Counted from the first letter of the stretch, positions 34,263 to 43,361 are shown. The stretch is DNA of 64,000 nt from Pseudomonas sp. DNDY-54 (GCF_019880365.1 NZ_CP082271.1:2790001-2854000), one strand, 5' to 3'. Notes: generated by a model from the letters alone, not told the origin. A program made the numbers and translations.

Positions 34263-35249
34263 ATGAGCGAAGCTCCAATTGCCATCGTCGGCACCGGCAT
34301 CGCCGGGCTTTCCGCCGCGCATGCATTGCATGCAGCGGGACAGCCTGTTCAGTTATTCGACAAGAGCCGCGGTCTCGGCGGACGCATGACCAGCAAACGC
34401 AGCGAAGCTGGGCATCTCGACCTCGGGACTCAATACTTCACCAGCCGAGATCGTCGCTTCACTGAAACCGTTCGCCACTGGCAAACCCAAGGCTGGGTTG
34501 CCGAGTGGTCGCCCAACCTTTATCAGGCGCGAGAGGGTCTGCTGTCGCCGTCCGCAGATGAACAATTGCGCTGGGTGGGCGTGCCACGCATGAGTGCGAT
34601 TGCGACGGGCCTGCTTGGTGACCTACCGATCAAGCTGTCCTGCCGGATCACCGATGTATTTCGAGGCGAGGAAAACTGGACGCTGGTCGATGCCGAAGGG
34701 AATAACCACGGACCATTCAGTCAGGTGATCATCGCTATTCCGGCGCCGCAGGCAAGCACCTTGCTGGCCTCGGCGCCAAAACTGGCCGCCGTCGCGGCCA
34801 GTGTTGCCATGGAGCCTACCTGGTCCGTTGCCCTGGGCTTCGCCAAACCACTCGAAACCAAGGTGGAGGCCTGTTTCGTTCAGGACGACGCCCTTGATTG
34901 GCTGGCTCGACACCGCAGCAAGCCCGGGCGCGACGACCTGCAGGATGTCTGGGTACTACATGCGAGCAGCGCGTGGAGCCGGCAACACCTGGACATGTCC
35001 CGGGAATCTGTCATCGAACACTTGCACGGCGCCTTCGCTGAACTGATCGACTGCGTCGTGCCCGCACCAGAGTTCACCCTCGCCCACCGCTGGCTCTATG
35101 CGCGCCCGAGCCAGTCTCATGAATGGACAGCACTGGCCGACGCTCACCTCGGCCTCTATGCCTGTGGCGATTGGTGCCTCTCAGGCCGCGTCGAAGGAGC
35201 ATGGCTGAGCGGTCAAGAAGCTGCACGGCGTTTACTCGAACAGCGTTGA
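34263..35249 (+). CDS. FAD/NAD(P)-binding oxidoreductase, bacterial renalase-like
   Basis: 328 residues. It has the N-terminal dinucleotide motif AIVGTGIAGLSAAHALHAAG at about 7-26, then LFDKSRGLGGRMTSKR and LDLGTQYFTSRD, and the C-terminal FAD-contact segment GLYACGDWCLSGRVEGAWLS. This arrangement and length match the bacterial renalases described in pseudomonads, which oxidise wrongly reduced isomers of NAD(P)H. An amine-oxidase-like activity was the older annotation. ATG 34263 has AGAGGTAAGC directly upstream; the frame extends further left but without family support. Confidence 0.8.
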   Translation: MSEAPIAIVGTGIAGLSAAHALHAAGQPVQLFDKSRGLGGRMTSKRSEAGHLDLGTQYFTSRDRRFTETVRHWQTQGWVAEWSPNLYQAREGLLSPSADEQLRWVGVPRMSAIATGLLGDLPIKLSCRITDVFRGEENWTLVDAEGNNHGPFSQVIIAIPAPQASTLLASAPKLAAVAASVAMEPTWSVALGFAKPLETKVEACFVQDDALDWLARHRSKPGRDDLQDVWVLHASSAWSRQHLDMSRESVIEHLHGAFAELIDCVVPAPEFTLAHRWLYARPSQSHEWTALADAHLGLYACGDWCLSGRVEGAWLSGQEAARRLLEQR

Positions 35250-35342
35250 TCGCGCCCTTGCCGCCGCCTACAGCAGCGGCACTGACATCCATCACTGATG
35301 AACCTAAATCTCAGTGAAGGCATGCGTCGTACCCCGTGCGCT

Positions 35343-36272
35343 CTACCCTAAGGCAGTATCTAGAAACATCATCACCGCAAATCCGCCCATCAGGCCGACC
35401 GTCGCCGGCGTCTGATGGCCGTTGCGGTGGGTTTCTGGAATGACCTCGTGCGACACCACAAAAATCATCGCACCGGCTGCCAAGCCGAGACTGACGGGGT
35501 ACGCGACAGCCAGCCCGCTCGATATCCCCAAGCCCACCAGCGCGCCAATCGGCTCCATCAGCCCCGAGGCGGCGGCAACCAATATCGATCGCCAGGCGGA
35601 GAGACCGGTCGTCCGCAGCGCCAAGGCAATCGCCAGGCCTTCCGGAATGTCCTGTATAGCAATTGCCGTGGTGAGAGGCAGCCCCACTTCCAGATCACCA
35701 TTAGCGAAACTGACCCCGATCGCCATGCCCTCCGGAATGTTGTGGAGGATGATCGCGAAGACAAACAACCACACCCGACTCACTCGCTGATGATGAGGCC
35801 CAAAGGCCCCGGCGGCCTCGTGCTCGTGCGGGGTGAAATAATCCAATCCGAGCATCAACAGCACGCCGAACCCGAGCCCAACGACCACCGTTAGCGCCGC
35901 AGCTGGCCCACTGCCAAATAGATCACGCGCAGCAGCAAGACCCGGAAGAATCAGCGAAAAGGAGCTGGCCGCGAGCATCATCCCAGCTGCAAAGCCCAGC
36001 ATGGTGTCCTGTGTGCGTGTGGAAATGTTGCCCAGCGCAATGGCTAGCAGCGCGCCGAAAGCGGTCGTGACGAACCCTGCGGTACCGCCCAATAAGGCAT
36101 AACGGATATTGCTCTCATCGCCATTCTGGAACGCGCTATAGCCACTGGCACCCAACAACAGCACAACAATCAATACGGTGCCAATCAGCCCCACCGCAAT
36201 GATCGGATTCGCCTGAGCATGAGCGATCCATGCCGAGCGTAGCGTCGCTGCAGCGCTTTGAGTGCTTGCCAT
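35343..36272 (-). CDS. ZIP-family divalent metal transporter (GufA/ZupT-like)
   Basis: 309 residues with about eight membrane helices. The metal-site helices carry HNIPEGMAIGVSFANGD and IQDIPEGLAIALAL, the paired HNxPEG/QDxPEG motifs of the GufA-type ZIP subfamily. A short variable loop FTPHEHEAAGAFGPHHQR is histidine-rich. It likely moves zinc or another divalent cation into the cytoplasm. It is monocistronic, leftward, and convergent with the renalase-like gene. Confidence 0.87.
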   Translation of the reverse strand: MASTQSAAATLRSAWIAHAQANPIIAVGLIGTVLIVVLLLGASGYSAFQNGDESNIRYALLGGTAGFVTTAFGALLAIALGNISTRTQDTMLGFAAGMMLAASSFSLILPGLAAARDLFGSGPAAALTVVVGLGFGVLLMLGLDYFTPHEHEAAGAFGPHHQRVSRVWLFVFAIILHNIPEGMAIGVSFANGDLEVGLPLTTAIAIQDIPEGLAIALALRTTGLSAWRSILVAAASGLMEPIGALVGLGISSGLAVAYPVSLGLAAGAMIFVVSHEVIPETHRNGHQTPATVGLMGGFAVMMFLDTALG

Positions 36273-36507
36273 GATGTCAGCCCCGAGATGTAAGTCTTGT
36301 CGTCTGCCTACACTGGCGAAGGGGCAACCGAGCGGTCAACCATCGATCTACCCGCGGGCACCACTTCGTGCTAGGCGCGACGAGCGTCTATGTATGGGAC
36401 CGTAACCGGCTTGCTGAGTTTTGACGGAGTGCCTGGATAAGCTGACTGAGCCCAAGCGGCACCGGTGGCGGCTGCTGATAGGCCAGCGCTGCCCGAATTC
36501 CGGGCAC
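36273..36507. other. Intergenic stretch upstream of the ZIP transporter gene
   Basis: No gene is supported in this stretch. It should include the leftward ZIP promoter. The right end borders the tRNA terminator. A pair of small overlapping open frames shows no family resemblance. Confidence 0.45.
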
Positions 36508-36532
36508 AAAAAAAGCGACGCTAAGGTCGCTT
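36508..36532 (-). terminator. Terminator of the tRNA transcript
   Basis: AAGCGAC (36513-36519) pairs with GTCGCTT (36526-36532) around a 6-nt loop. On the leftward strand the stem is followed by a run of seven Ts. It lies about 45 bp past the tRNA-Gly 3' end. Confidence 0.8.
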
Positions 36533-36574
36533 TTATTGCGCTGACGATGGGCCTTAGCCTCACACCAGCAAATT

Positions 36575-36650
<76 letters not shown>

Positions 36651-36667
36651 GGGGTTTACAGCAAATA

Positions 36668-36743
36668 TGGCGTCCCCTAGGGGACTCGAACCCCTGTTAC
36701 CGCCGTGAAAGGGCGGTGTCCTAGGCCACTAGACGAAGGGGAC
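36668..36743 (-). tRNA. tRNA-Glu (anticodon TTC)
   Basis: A 76-nt cloverleaf with encoded CCA. The acceptor GTCCCCT pairs with AGGGGAC, the anticodon loop CTTTCAC gives TTC, and the T-arm is CAGGGGTTCGAGTCCCC. It is the first tRNA of a two-gene transcript with tRNA-Gly. Confidence 0.95.
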
Positions 36744-36815
36744 GCAGCCCGGAAACTACAGCTTTCATTCCGGCTTCCAGCGTCTGCGATGTGCTTCACG
36801 CTGCAAGTGGCGCGC

Positions 36816-36844
36816 ATTCTATGGAGCGACGATTAGGCCGTCAA
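36816..36844 (-). promoter_or_regulatory. Sigma70 promoter of the tRNA-Glu/tRNA-Gly transcript
   Basis: On the minus strand TTGACG (36844-36839) and TAGAAT (36821-36816) are separated by 17 bp. The predicted start near 36809 gives a leader of about 65 nt before tRNA-Glu. A GC-rich GCGCGCC follows the -10 and could be a stringent discriminator. Confidence 0.75.
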
Positions 36845-36957
36845 GCGCGATGTGAAAATTTTTTATAGCCTGAATCCACGCGCAGCGTTGCGCTATCAGC
36901 TTGCCATCTAACCCACTACACTCGCCATAAAACCGCCCGGTTCGAGAGGTGTGTCTC

Positions 36958-37725
36958 GTGTCTCCAGTTCTCATTACAGGATTGGTCGTTGCTGGCCTGT
37001 TCGTTTTAATAGCGATTGGCGTGATCAATCAGATCGTCGAAAAAAACAATTTGGAAAAGGCCCGCATGCGGGCCGAACTCAGTGATCGCATGCGCCGCTG
37101 CGCCAATCTGTCCGAGAGCTTTCCAGGCCAGATGATGACACCCCCGCTGAAGTTGCTGCTGACGCGTCTGGAACTGCATTTGGGCGAACGACTGCTGCCG
37201 CTCGACAAAAAGAACCCAGCGCTTGGCGCGCGCGTCGACGCCCTGCGCACCGCCGCGGCCAAGGGTGAAGATATTCCGGTGCAAAACGCGCCGGTAAACG
37301 TGGCTACCGAGGCGCAGGCGAAAGAGATTCGCCTGTTGCTCGAGGATTTGCACGCTCTAATCGTTTGGGCGAACAAACAGAATCAGCTCGATACGACTGC
37401 CGCCAAACGGTGGATCCAGCAGATCCAGCGGATGATGGTGATGCTGCATGTTGAGTATTTTACCAATGCGGGTAAGCAGGCCCTGCAACAGGGCAGCGCA
37501 CACAAAGCGCGTTTGGCATTCGAGCGTGGCATTCAACATATTCGCAAGCAGTCGAACCCCGCGGATTATCAGCCCCAGCTGGCGCAGCTCGAGGCGAGCT
37601 ACGCCCATGCCAACAAGCTGGAGCAGACCCAACAGCAACCGAAACTTGACGAACCCAGCGAGCTGGCGGAAGGTTTGAAAAGCCTCGAAAGCGAAGATGA
37701 CTGGAAGAAAAACAACATTTACTAA
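36958..37725 (+). CDS. Conserved hypothetical membrane-anchored helical protein
   Basis: About 255 residues that I do not recognise by function. One N-terminal membrane helix (SPVLITGLVVAGLFVLIAIG, residues 2-21) is followed by a largely helical, charged cytoplasmic region rich in Arg, Leu, Gln and Lys. Two pairs of helices near 165-220 (AGKQALQQGSAHKARLAFER) look TPR-like. GTG at 36958 has GAGAGG 8 nt upstream and is preferred to GTG 36949. It is divergent from the tRNA operon, and the next gene is a GST. Confidence 0.65.
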   Translation: MSPVLITGLVVAGLFVLIAIGVINQIVEKNNLEKARMRAELSDRMRRCANLSESFPGQMMTPPLKLLLTRLELHLGERLLPLDKKNPALGARVDALRTAAAKGEDIPVQNAPVNVATEAQAKEIRLLLEDLHALIVWANKQNQLDTTAAKRWIQQIQRMMVMLHVEYFTNAGKQALQQGSAHKARLAFERGIQHIRKQSNPADYQPQLAQLEASYAHANKLEQTQQQPKLDEPSELAEGLKSLESEDDWKKNNIY

Positions 37726-37850
37726 GCGTCGGGCGGGACGAGCACGATCGGAGACGTAGCAGCGCGGCGCGCCAGCACCTCGGTACGTGACACTGCGATT
37801 GGAACGCTCGGCGCCCGGCTGCGTAACCTGTCTTGCTGTGGAGAATTTCG

Positions 37851-38534
37851 ATGTCCTTAACCGTATTCGGCGCCCCACTGTCGCCATTCGTTCGTAAGGT
37901 ACGCCTCTGCCTTCTGGAGAAAGGCCTGGATTACCAGCTCGAAGTCGTCATGCCGTTCACTCCCCCTGATTGGTACCTGCAGCTCAACCCTCTGGGGCGC
38001 ATTCCCGCCATGAAGGACGGTGAGCTTTGCCTAGCCGACTCCAGTGTGATCTGCCAGTACCTCGAAGACGCCTATGAGCAGGCGCCGAAGCTGTACGGCA
38101 GCACCGCTGTGGAGCGGGCGCAGGTCCGCTGGTTCGAAAAATACGCTGACTACGAACTTGCGCCGCTGACGACCTTTGGTGTGTTCCGCAACCGGGTGCT
38201 AAAGCCGAGCTCGGGCCACGCCTGCAATGAGGAGAGCGTACAGGCTGCACTCACCCAGAAATTGCCGCCGCACTTCGATTACCTTGAAAGCCAGCTAGGC
38301 CAAAAGGCATTCTTTTTGGGCGACCACGTTTCGATGGCTGACATCGCCTTCACGTGCCAGTTGATCAACATGGAGCACGGCGGCGAAGTGATCAATGGAG
38401 ACCGCTGGCCAGCGCTGGCAGCCCTCTATTCGCGTGTGAAGACGCGCGCTTCTGTGGAAAACGTGCTCCCAGGTGAACAGCGCATGGCCGCCAAACTCAT
38501 CGAAATGGGCAAGAAAGCAACGCCGCCTAACTGA
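37851..38534 (+). CDS. Glutathione S-transferase family protein
   Basis: About 227 residues. It has an N-terminal thioredoxin-like domain (LTVFGAPLSPFVRKVRLCLL with Ser/Pro at the usual active-site turn, LNPLGRIPAMKDG with cis-Pro, then DSSVICQYLED for the glutathione gamma-glutamyl contact) and a C-terminal helical domain with GDHVSMADIAF (N-capping box). The detoxification substrate is unknown. ATG 37851 has GGAG 7 nt upstream. It is not SspA, which has a different C-terminus. Confidence 0.85.
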   Translation: MSLTVFGAPLSPFVRKVRLCLLEKGLDYQLEVVMPFTPPDWYLQLNPLGRIPAMKDGELCLADSSVICQYLEDAYEQAPKLYGSTAVERAQVRWFEKYADYELAPLTTFGVFRNRVLKPSSGHACNEESVQAALTQKLPPHFDYLESQLGQKAFFLGDHVSMADIAFTCQLINMEHGGEVINGDRWPALAALYSRVKTRASVENVLPGEQRMAAKLIEMGKKATPPN

Positions 38535-38653
38535 GGCTAGTTCCGCGCACGTCTTTGCCTCAACGCGCACCACCTAATCGCTGTACTAGCGAGCTCGAAC
38601 GAGGCAACCACGTGCCGGGGGTTCTAAAGGCTCCCGCTGCGCCCTGTTGCAAC

Positions 38654-39532
38654 TCAAAGCAGGCGAATCCCCACCCACTGCCGGGCAAATTGATAGGCGC
38701 AGCGGCCGTTGCGATTGCCGCGCGCCGTGGCCCAGCGAATCGCATCCTTTTCCAACTCCTCATCCCAGCTCCAGCTGAGACCAACCTGATCGGCCAGGGC
38801 GCCAACCCAGTGCCGGACGACATTCAGATAGTGCTCCTGACTAAACGGGTAAAACGAGAGCCAAAGACCAAAGCGATCCGACAGGGCAATCTTGTCTTCT
38901 ACCGCTTCATTTGGATGCAGCTCGCCATCAACCATCTGCCAATTCTCGTTATCGCTCTGTCGCTCAGGCACCAGATGGCGACGATTGGAGGTGGCATACA
39001 GCAGCACGTTTTCAGGCGCTCGTTCAAGCGAGCCGTCTAGCACGCTCTTCAGCACACGGTAGTCACCTTCTCCCGCTTCGAATGAAAGATCATCGCAGAA
39101 GACTACGAAGTGCTGCGGCTGACCAGATAGCTGATCTACAACTTTCGGCAAGTCGGCCAGGTGATCGCGCTCGATCTCGATCAGGCGAAGGCCTGCCGCC
39201 GCATGCTCCGCCAGCAGCGCCCGAATCAAAGACGATTTCCCCGTCCCTCGCGCCCCCCAAAGCAGAACATGATTCGCGGGCAGGCCCGAGACGAACTGCC
39301 GGGTATTGCTCGATAGCAGCTCCCGCTGCCGGTCGATACCAATCAGATCAGTCAGATTCAGATCCAGCGACACATTCAAAGGCTGCAGGTAACCGCCCTG
39401 CCCTTCACGGTGCCAGCGCGCGGCCAGGCTGGCGCTCCAGTCGATCGATGCACGCGGTGCAGGCAGCAGCGGCTCCAGTCGCGCCATCAACGCATCGGCG
39501 CGCAACAGAAAGGCTTTGAGCTCGGCGTCCAT
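38654..39532 (-). CDS. DUF815-type AAA+ ATPase
   Basis: About 292 residues. Walker A GARGTGKSS is at 93-101, Walker B VVFCDDLSF near 148, and sensor-1-like NVLLYATSNRRHLVP. This matches the DUF815 (YcaJ-unrelated, single-domain) ATPases widespread in proteobacteria, whose job is not settled. ATG 39532 has CTGGAG 8 nt upstream and replaces the frame opening at 39553. It is leftward, downstream of gpx and msrB, but the gap of about 60 bp leaves operon membership open. Confidence 0.8.
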   Translation of the reverse strand: MDAELKAFLLRADALMARLEPLLPAPRASIDWSASLAARWHREGQGGYLQPLNVSLDLNLTDLIGIDRQRELLSSNTRQFVSGLPANHVLLWGARGTGKSSLIRALLAEHAAAGLRLIEIERDHLADLPKVVDQLSGQPQHFVVFCDDLSFEAGEGDYRVLKSVLDGSLERAPENVLLYATSNRRHLVPERQSDNENWQMVDGELHPNEAVEDKIALSDRFGLWLSFYPFSQEHYLNVVRHWVGALADQVGLSWSWDEELEKDAIRWATARGNRNGRCAYQFARQWVGIRLL

Positions 39533-39594
39533 CACAACACTCCAGAAATCCACAAACAGGGGCTACACCGTTACAGGCGTTGTCGCAGCGATAA

Positions 39595-40077
39595 CTACAG
39601 GTGAGCTTCGATGTGAGAGGCCAGCGAATCGGGCGACGTTCGCGATGAAAAACGCGCTACCGACCGCCCCTCATCGGTGATCAGAAACTTCGTGAAGTTC
39701 CATTTGATCGCCTTGCTGCCGAGCAAACCGGGGGCGCGCTTCTTCAGCTGCACAAACAAGGGGTGCGCTTCACCGCCATTGACCTTGACCTTGGAGAACA
39801 GGGGAAAGCTGACACCGAAGTTGCGCTCACAGAACGTGGCAATCTGCGCCTCGCTCCCTGGCTCCTGATGGCCGAACTGGTCACAGGGGAACCCAAGCAC
39901 CACCAGCCCCCGCTCGTGATAACGCTTCCAGAGCGCTTCCAACTCCTTGTACTGGGGTGTGAAGCCGCATTTACTGGCCGTGTTGACCACCAGCAGAACC
40001 TTGGCATCGAAATCACCCAACGTCTTTTGTTGGCCATCGATCGTGAGGCAAGGGACATCCAATAGCGCATCGTGCAT
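39595..40077 (-). CDS. Glutathione peroxidase-like thiol peroxidase
   Basis: 160 residues. NTASKCGFTPQYKELE contains the peroxidatic Cys37 and WNFTKFLI the catalytic Trp-Asn pair; the middle GFPCDQFGHQEPGS is also typical. It lacks selenocysteine, so it is a cysteine-type enzyme that probably uses thioredoxin. It reduces organic or hydrogen peroxide in the cytoplasm. It lies 33 bp downstream of msrB on the same strand, forming an oxidative-damage repair pair. Confidence 0.92.
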   Translation of the reverse strand: MHDALLDVPCLTIDGQQKTLGDFDAKVLLVVNTASKCGFTPQYKELEALWKRYHERGLVVLGFPCDQFGHQEPGSEAQIATFCERNFGVSFPLFSKVKVNGGEAHPLFVQLKKRAPGLLGSKAIKWNFTKFLITDEGRSVARFSSRTSPDSLASHIEAHL

Positions 40078-40110
40078 GGCGGTATTCCATTGAAGCGTTG
40101 CGAAGCGGTC

Positions 40111-40509
40111 TCAGGCGTCGCGCGGCTTGTGATTGAGAGAGGCCGAGTTAATGCAATAACGCAGACCGGTCGGCGCTGGGCCATCCGGGAACACGTGCCC
40201 CAGATGGGCATCGCAACGCGCACATTTAACCTCGATACGATGCATCCCGTGGCTGAAATCATCGACGCTGGAAATGGCGGTGTCGCTGACGGGCTGGAAG
40301 TAGCTGGGCCAGCCACAGCCGGAGTCGAACTTCGCATCCGAGTCGAACAACGGCGCGTCGCAGCAGGCGCAGTGATAATTGCCGGGCGTCTTGGTGTCGT
40401 TATATCTACCCGTAAAAGGGCGTTCTGTTGCACCCAAACGACAAACCTGGAACTGCTCGTCAGAGAGCTCTTCACGCCAGGTTTCGAGCGGTTTTTCTAG
40501 CTTATCCAT
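40111..40509 (-). CDS. msrB: Peptide-methionine (R)-S-oxide reductase MsrB
   Basis: 132 residues. The zinc cysteines are CACC (Cys47, Cys50) and CARC (Cys96, Cys99), with GCGWPSYFQPV and the catalytic Cys119 in LRYCINSASL. It reduces methionine-R-sulfoxide in proteins using thioredoxin. ATG 40509 (MDKLEKPLETW) has GAGGAG upstream and is preferred to the longer frame from 40569. It is divergent from alaA. Confidence 0.95.
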   Translation of the reverse strand: MDKLEKPLETWREELSDEQFQVCRLGATERPFTGRYNDTKTPGNYHCACCDAPLFDSDAKFDSGCGWPSYFQPVSDTAISSVDDFSHGMHRIEVKCARCDAHLGHVFPDGPAPTGLRYCINSASLNHKPRDA

Positions 40510-40698
40510 CGATACACTCCTCAGCTCAAAAAAGGCCGATCTGTACCTTTTCCGGTGGTCGGGCCGCACGTATGATGCGTTGCTCTTAGACGCCTAGTCT
40601 GGCAGCGGGGTTGCACACTGCCAAGGCGCCCGGGTTCACGCTAAACGTTGCCAGCCATCGAGAGCCGGGCGCGTCTTCACTTCGGGACACTCAGGATC

Positions 40699-41910
40699 AT
40701 GCAGGTCAGCAAATCGAACAAGCTCGCCAACGTCTGCTACGACATCCGCGGGCCGGTGCTCAAGCACGCCAAACGCCTGGAAGAGGAAGGCCATCGCATC
40801 CTCAAGCTGAACATCGGCAATCCGGCGCCGTTCGGTTTCGAAGCCCCGGAGGAAATCCTCCAGGACGTGATCCGCAACCTGCCCACCGCGCAAGGCTACA
40901 GCGATTCGAAAGGCCTGTTCAGTGCGCGCAAGGCGATCATGCAGTACTACCAACAGAAGCAGGTGGAAGGCATCACCATCGAGGACATCTACCTCGGCAA
41001 CGGTGTGTCTGAGCTGATCGTGATGTCCATGCAGGCATTGCTGAACAATGGCGACGAAGTGCTGATTCCTGCGCCCGACTACCCGTTGTGGACAGCGGCG
41101 GTGAGCCTGGCCGGCGGCAAGCCGGTTCACTATCTGTGTGACGAACAAGCCAACTGGTGGCCTGACCTAGCCGACATCAAGGCCAAGATCACTCCGAACA
41201 CCAAAGCGCTCGTGCTGATCAATCCCAACAACCCGACCGGTGCGGTCTATCCGCGCGAAGTCTTGGAAGGCATGGTGGAACTGGCGCGCCAGAACAACCT
41301 GGTGCTTTTCTCAGACGAAATCTACGACAAGATTCTCTATGACGGTGCAGTCCACGTCTGCACCGCATCGCTGGCACCCGACGTGCTGTGCCTGACATTC
41401 AACGGGCTGTCAAAGTCCTATCGTGTCGCTGGCTTCCGCTCAGGCTGGGTCGCTATCTCCGGTCCCAAGCACAAGGCGCAAAGCTACATCGAAGGGATCG
41501 ACATACTGGCGAACATGCGGCTCTGCGCCAATGTGCCGTCCCAGCACGCCATCCAGACCGCGCTAGGCGGCTACCAGAGCATCAACGACCTCGTTCTTCC
41601 GCCGGGCCGTCTGCTGGAGCAACGTAACCGGACGTGGGAACTGCTCAATGACATTCCCGGGGTCAGTTGCGTAAAGCCGATGGGTGCGCTCTACGCGTTC
41701 CCCCGGATCGATCCGAAGATCTGCCCGATTCACAATGATGAAAAATTCGTCCTTGATTTGCTCTTGTCCGAAAAGCTGCTGATCGTGCAGGGCACCGCCT
41801 TCAACTGGCCGTGGCCGGATCACTTCCGCGTGGTCACGCTGCCGCGCGTGGATGACCTTGAACAGGCCATCGGACGCATCGGCAGTTTCCTCAAAACTTA
41901 CCGCCAATAG
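40699..41910 (+). CDS. alaA: Alanine/valine-type aminotransferase AlaA (class I PLP)
   Basis: About 403 residues. It has KLNIGNPAPFGFEAPEEI near the N-terminus, LINPNNPTGAVY, the PLP Lys239 in FNGLSKSYRVAG and a C-terminal FRVVTLPRVDDL. The whole sequence resembles the E. coli AlaA (YfbQ) type, which makes alanine from pyruvate and glutamate. ATG 40699 has AGGA close upstream. It is followed after 8 bp by a small conserved gene on the same strand. Confidence 0.9.
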   Translation: MQVSKSNKLANVCYDIRGPVLKHAKRLEEEGHRILKLNIGNPAPFGFEAPEEILQDVIRNLPTAQGYSDSKGLFSARKAIMQYYQQKQVEGITIEDIYLGNGVSELIVMSMQALLNNGDEVLIPAPDYPLWTAAVSLAGGKPVHYLCDEQANWWPDLADIKAKITPNTKALVLINPNNPTGAVYPREVLEGMVELARQNNLVLFSDEIYDKILYDGAVHVCTASLAPDVLCLTFNGLSKSYRVAGFRSGWVAISGPKHKAQSYIEGIDILANMRLCANVPSQHAIQTALGGYQSINDLVLPPGRLLEQRNRTWELLNDIPGVSCVKPMGALYAFPRIDPKICPIHNDEKFVLDLLLSEKLLIVQGTAFNWPWPDHFRVVTLPRVDDLEQAIGRIGSFLKTYRQ

Positions 41911-41918
41911 CCGCGTAT

Positions 41919-42338
41919 ATGGATTTGCAGATCGACGACTTCTACCGCGACGCCGCGTCCGGTCTGCTGTTGCTCTATCAGGCCTTCCCGCGAAAAATCA
42001 CGCTGTATGTCGAAGACCTCATCGGGCATGAAGAGCCCGATGAGTTTGGCCTGCCCAGTAAGCGGCATCAGAGTTGCCTGGGTGCCTTGCTGTGGCTGGC
42101 GGAGGAAGGCTACCTGCGCTTCGAAAGCACCATTCAGTTTCTCGCCATCGACCAGGCCGTGCTGACCGAAAAGGGGTTTCTGCGGCTGACCCGCGTGTCT
42201 CGTGAAGCTGAACGATCCGGGACATTGCCACCTGCCGTTGAACGTGTGCATGCAAGCACAGCGTTTCAGCTGCGACAGGCGCTACGGGATGAGGATGGCG
42301 AACAAATCGCTCGGCTGACCCGAGCGCTGTTTGGCTAA
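41919..42338 (+). CDS. Conserved hypothetical protein, possibly winged-helix-like
   Basis: 139 residues with no signal peptide or membrane helix. A compact alpha/beta start (DDFYRDAASGLLLLYQAFPR) is followed by SCLGALLWLAEEGYLRFEST, which has the look of a winged-helix DNA-binding fold, and AVLTEKGFLRLTR. It starts 8 bp after alaA, so the two may be co-transcribed. I cannot name a family; proteins like this occur beside alaA in pseudomonads as I recall. Function unknown. Confidence 0.65.
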   Translation: MDLQIDDFYRDAASGLLLLYQAFPRKITLYVEDLIGHEEPDEFGLPSKRHQSCLGALLWLAEEGYLRFESTIQFLAIDQAVLTEKGFLRLTRVSREAERSGTLPPAVERVHASTAFQLRQALRDEDGEQIARLTRALFG

Positions 42339-42400
42339 CTACGCAAGCCGGTCCGAGCGCAACGGCGCGGCAGGCGACATAGCTTGAAATAGTCGCCCGG

Positions 42401-42429
42401 TTGAATAGCACCGAGCCGCACCTTATATA
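42401..42429 (+). promoter_or_regulatory. Sigma70 promoter upstream of htpX
   Basis: TTGAAT (42401-42406) and TATATA (42424-42429) with 17-bp spacing; start near 42436, about 35 nt before the ATG. A CTTGAAA heat-shock-like -35 at 42383 has no matching -10 at sigma32 spacing. Confidence 0.65.
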
Positions 42430-42470
42430 GCCTATCGTTCTTAATTGTTCCCCTTGGAGTTTGCCGCAAC

Positions 42471-43343
42471 ATGATGCGCATTTTCTTGTTCCTGGCCACC
42501 AACCTGGCTGTATTGGTCGTCGCCAGCATCACCCTGAAGCTACTCGGAGTGGATCGTTACACGGGTCAGAACTACGGCAGCCTGCTGGCGTTCTGCGCCG
42601 TTTTCGGCTTTGCTGGCGCGCTCATTTCGCTGTTCATCTCCAAGTGGATGGCGAAGATGAGCACGCGGACCGAAATCATCAGCCAACCCCGCACCCGCCA
42701 TGAACAGTGGCTGCTGCAGACCGTCGAGCAATTATCACGAGATGCCGGCATCAAGATGCCCGAGGTCGGTATCTTCCCCGCCTACGAGGCTAACGCCTTC
42801 GCGACCGGCTGGAACAAGAACGACGCGCTGGTCGCCGTTAGCCAGGGCTTGCTCGAGCGCTTTTCCCCGGATGAAGTCAAGGCCGTGCTCGCCCATGAAA
42901 TCGGCCATGTGTCTAACGGGGACATGGTGACATTGGCACTGATACAAGGTGTCGTGAACACCTTCGTGATGTTCTTTGCGCGAATATTCGGCAGCTTCGT
43001 GGATCGCGTGATCCTAAAAAACGAAGACGGTCACGGCATCGGCTATTTTGTCGCCACCATATTCGCGGAGCTGGTGCTGGGCATTCTCGCCAGCATCATC
43101 GTCATGTGGTTCTCACGCAAACGCGAGTACCGCGCTGACGAAGCAGGGGCGCAGCTGGCCGGCACCAACGCGATGATCGGCGCACTGCAGCGGCTACGCA
43201 CCGAACAGGGTGTGCCGGTCGATATGCCGGACAGCCTCAAGGCGTTCAGTATCAACGGCGCACTGCGTAACGGCCTGGCCGGGTTGTTGATGACGCACCC
43301 GACACTTGAGGATCGCATCGAAGCCCTGCGTCAGCGCGGCTGA
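42471..43343 (+). CDS. htpX: Membrane-bound zinc metalloprotease HtpX
   Basis: 290 residues. Two N-terminal membrane helices (about 3-25 and 36-58) come before the HEIGH zinc motif at 142-146 (AVLAHEIGHVSNGDM). Two more helices lie near 155-175 and 190-210, and the third zinc ligand is the Glu of EYRADEAGA. It degrades misfolded inner-membrane proteins together with FtsH. GGAG stands about 10 nt upstream, and a strong terminator follows. Confidence 0.95.
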   Translation: MMRIFLFLATNLAVLVVASITLKLLGVDRYTGQNYGSLLAFCAVFGFAGALISLFISKWMAKMSTRTEIISQPRTRHEQWLLQTVEQLSRDAGIKMPEVGIFPAYEANAFATGWNKNDALVAVSQGLLERFSPDEVKAVLAHEIGHVSNGDMVTLALIQGVVNTFVMFFARIFGSFVDRVILKNEDGHGIGYFVATIFAELVLGILASIIVMWFSRKREYRADEAGAQLAGTNAMIGALQRLRTEQGVPVDMPDSLKAFSINGALRNGLAGLLMTHPTLEDRIEALRQRG

Positions 43344-43361
43344 ATGAACGGAGCAACCAAA

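Noticed and set aside
42383..42410. Sigma32 heat-shock promoter for htpX
   Set aside because: CTTGAAA is present but no CCCCAT-like -10 follows at 13-15 bp; the sigma70 pair at 42401-42429 is much better.
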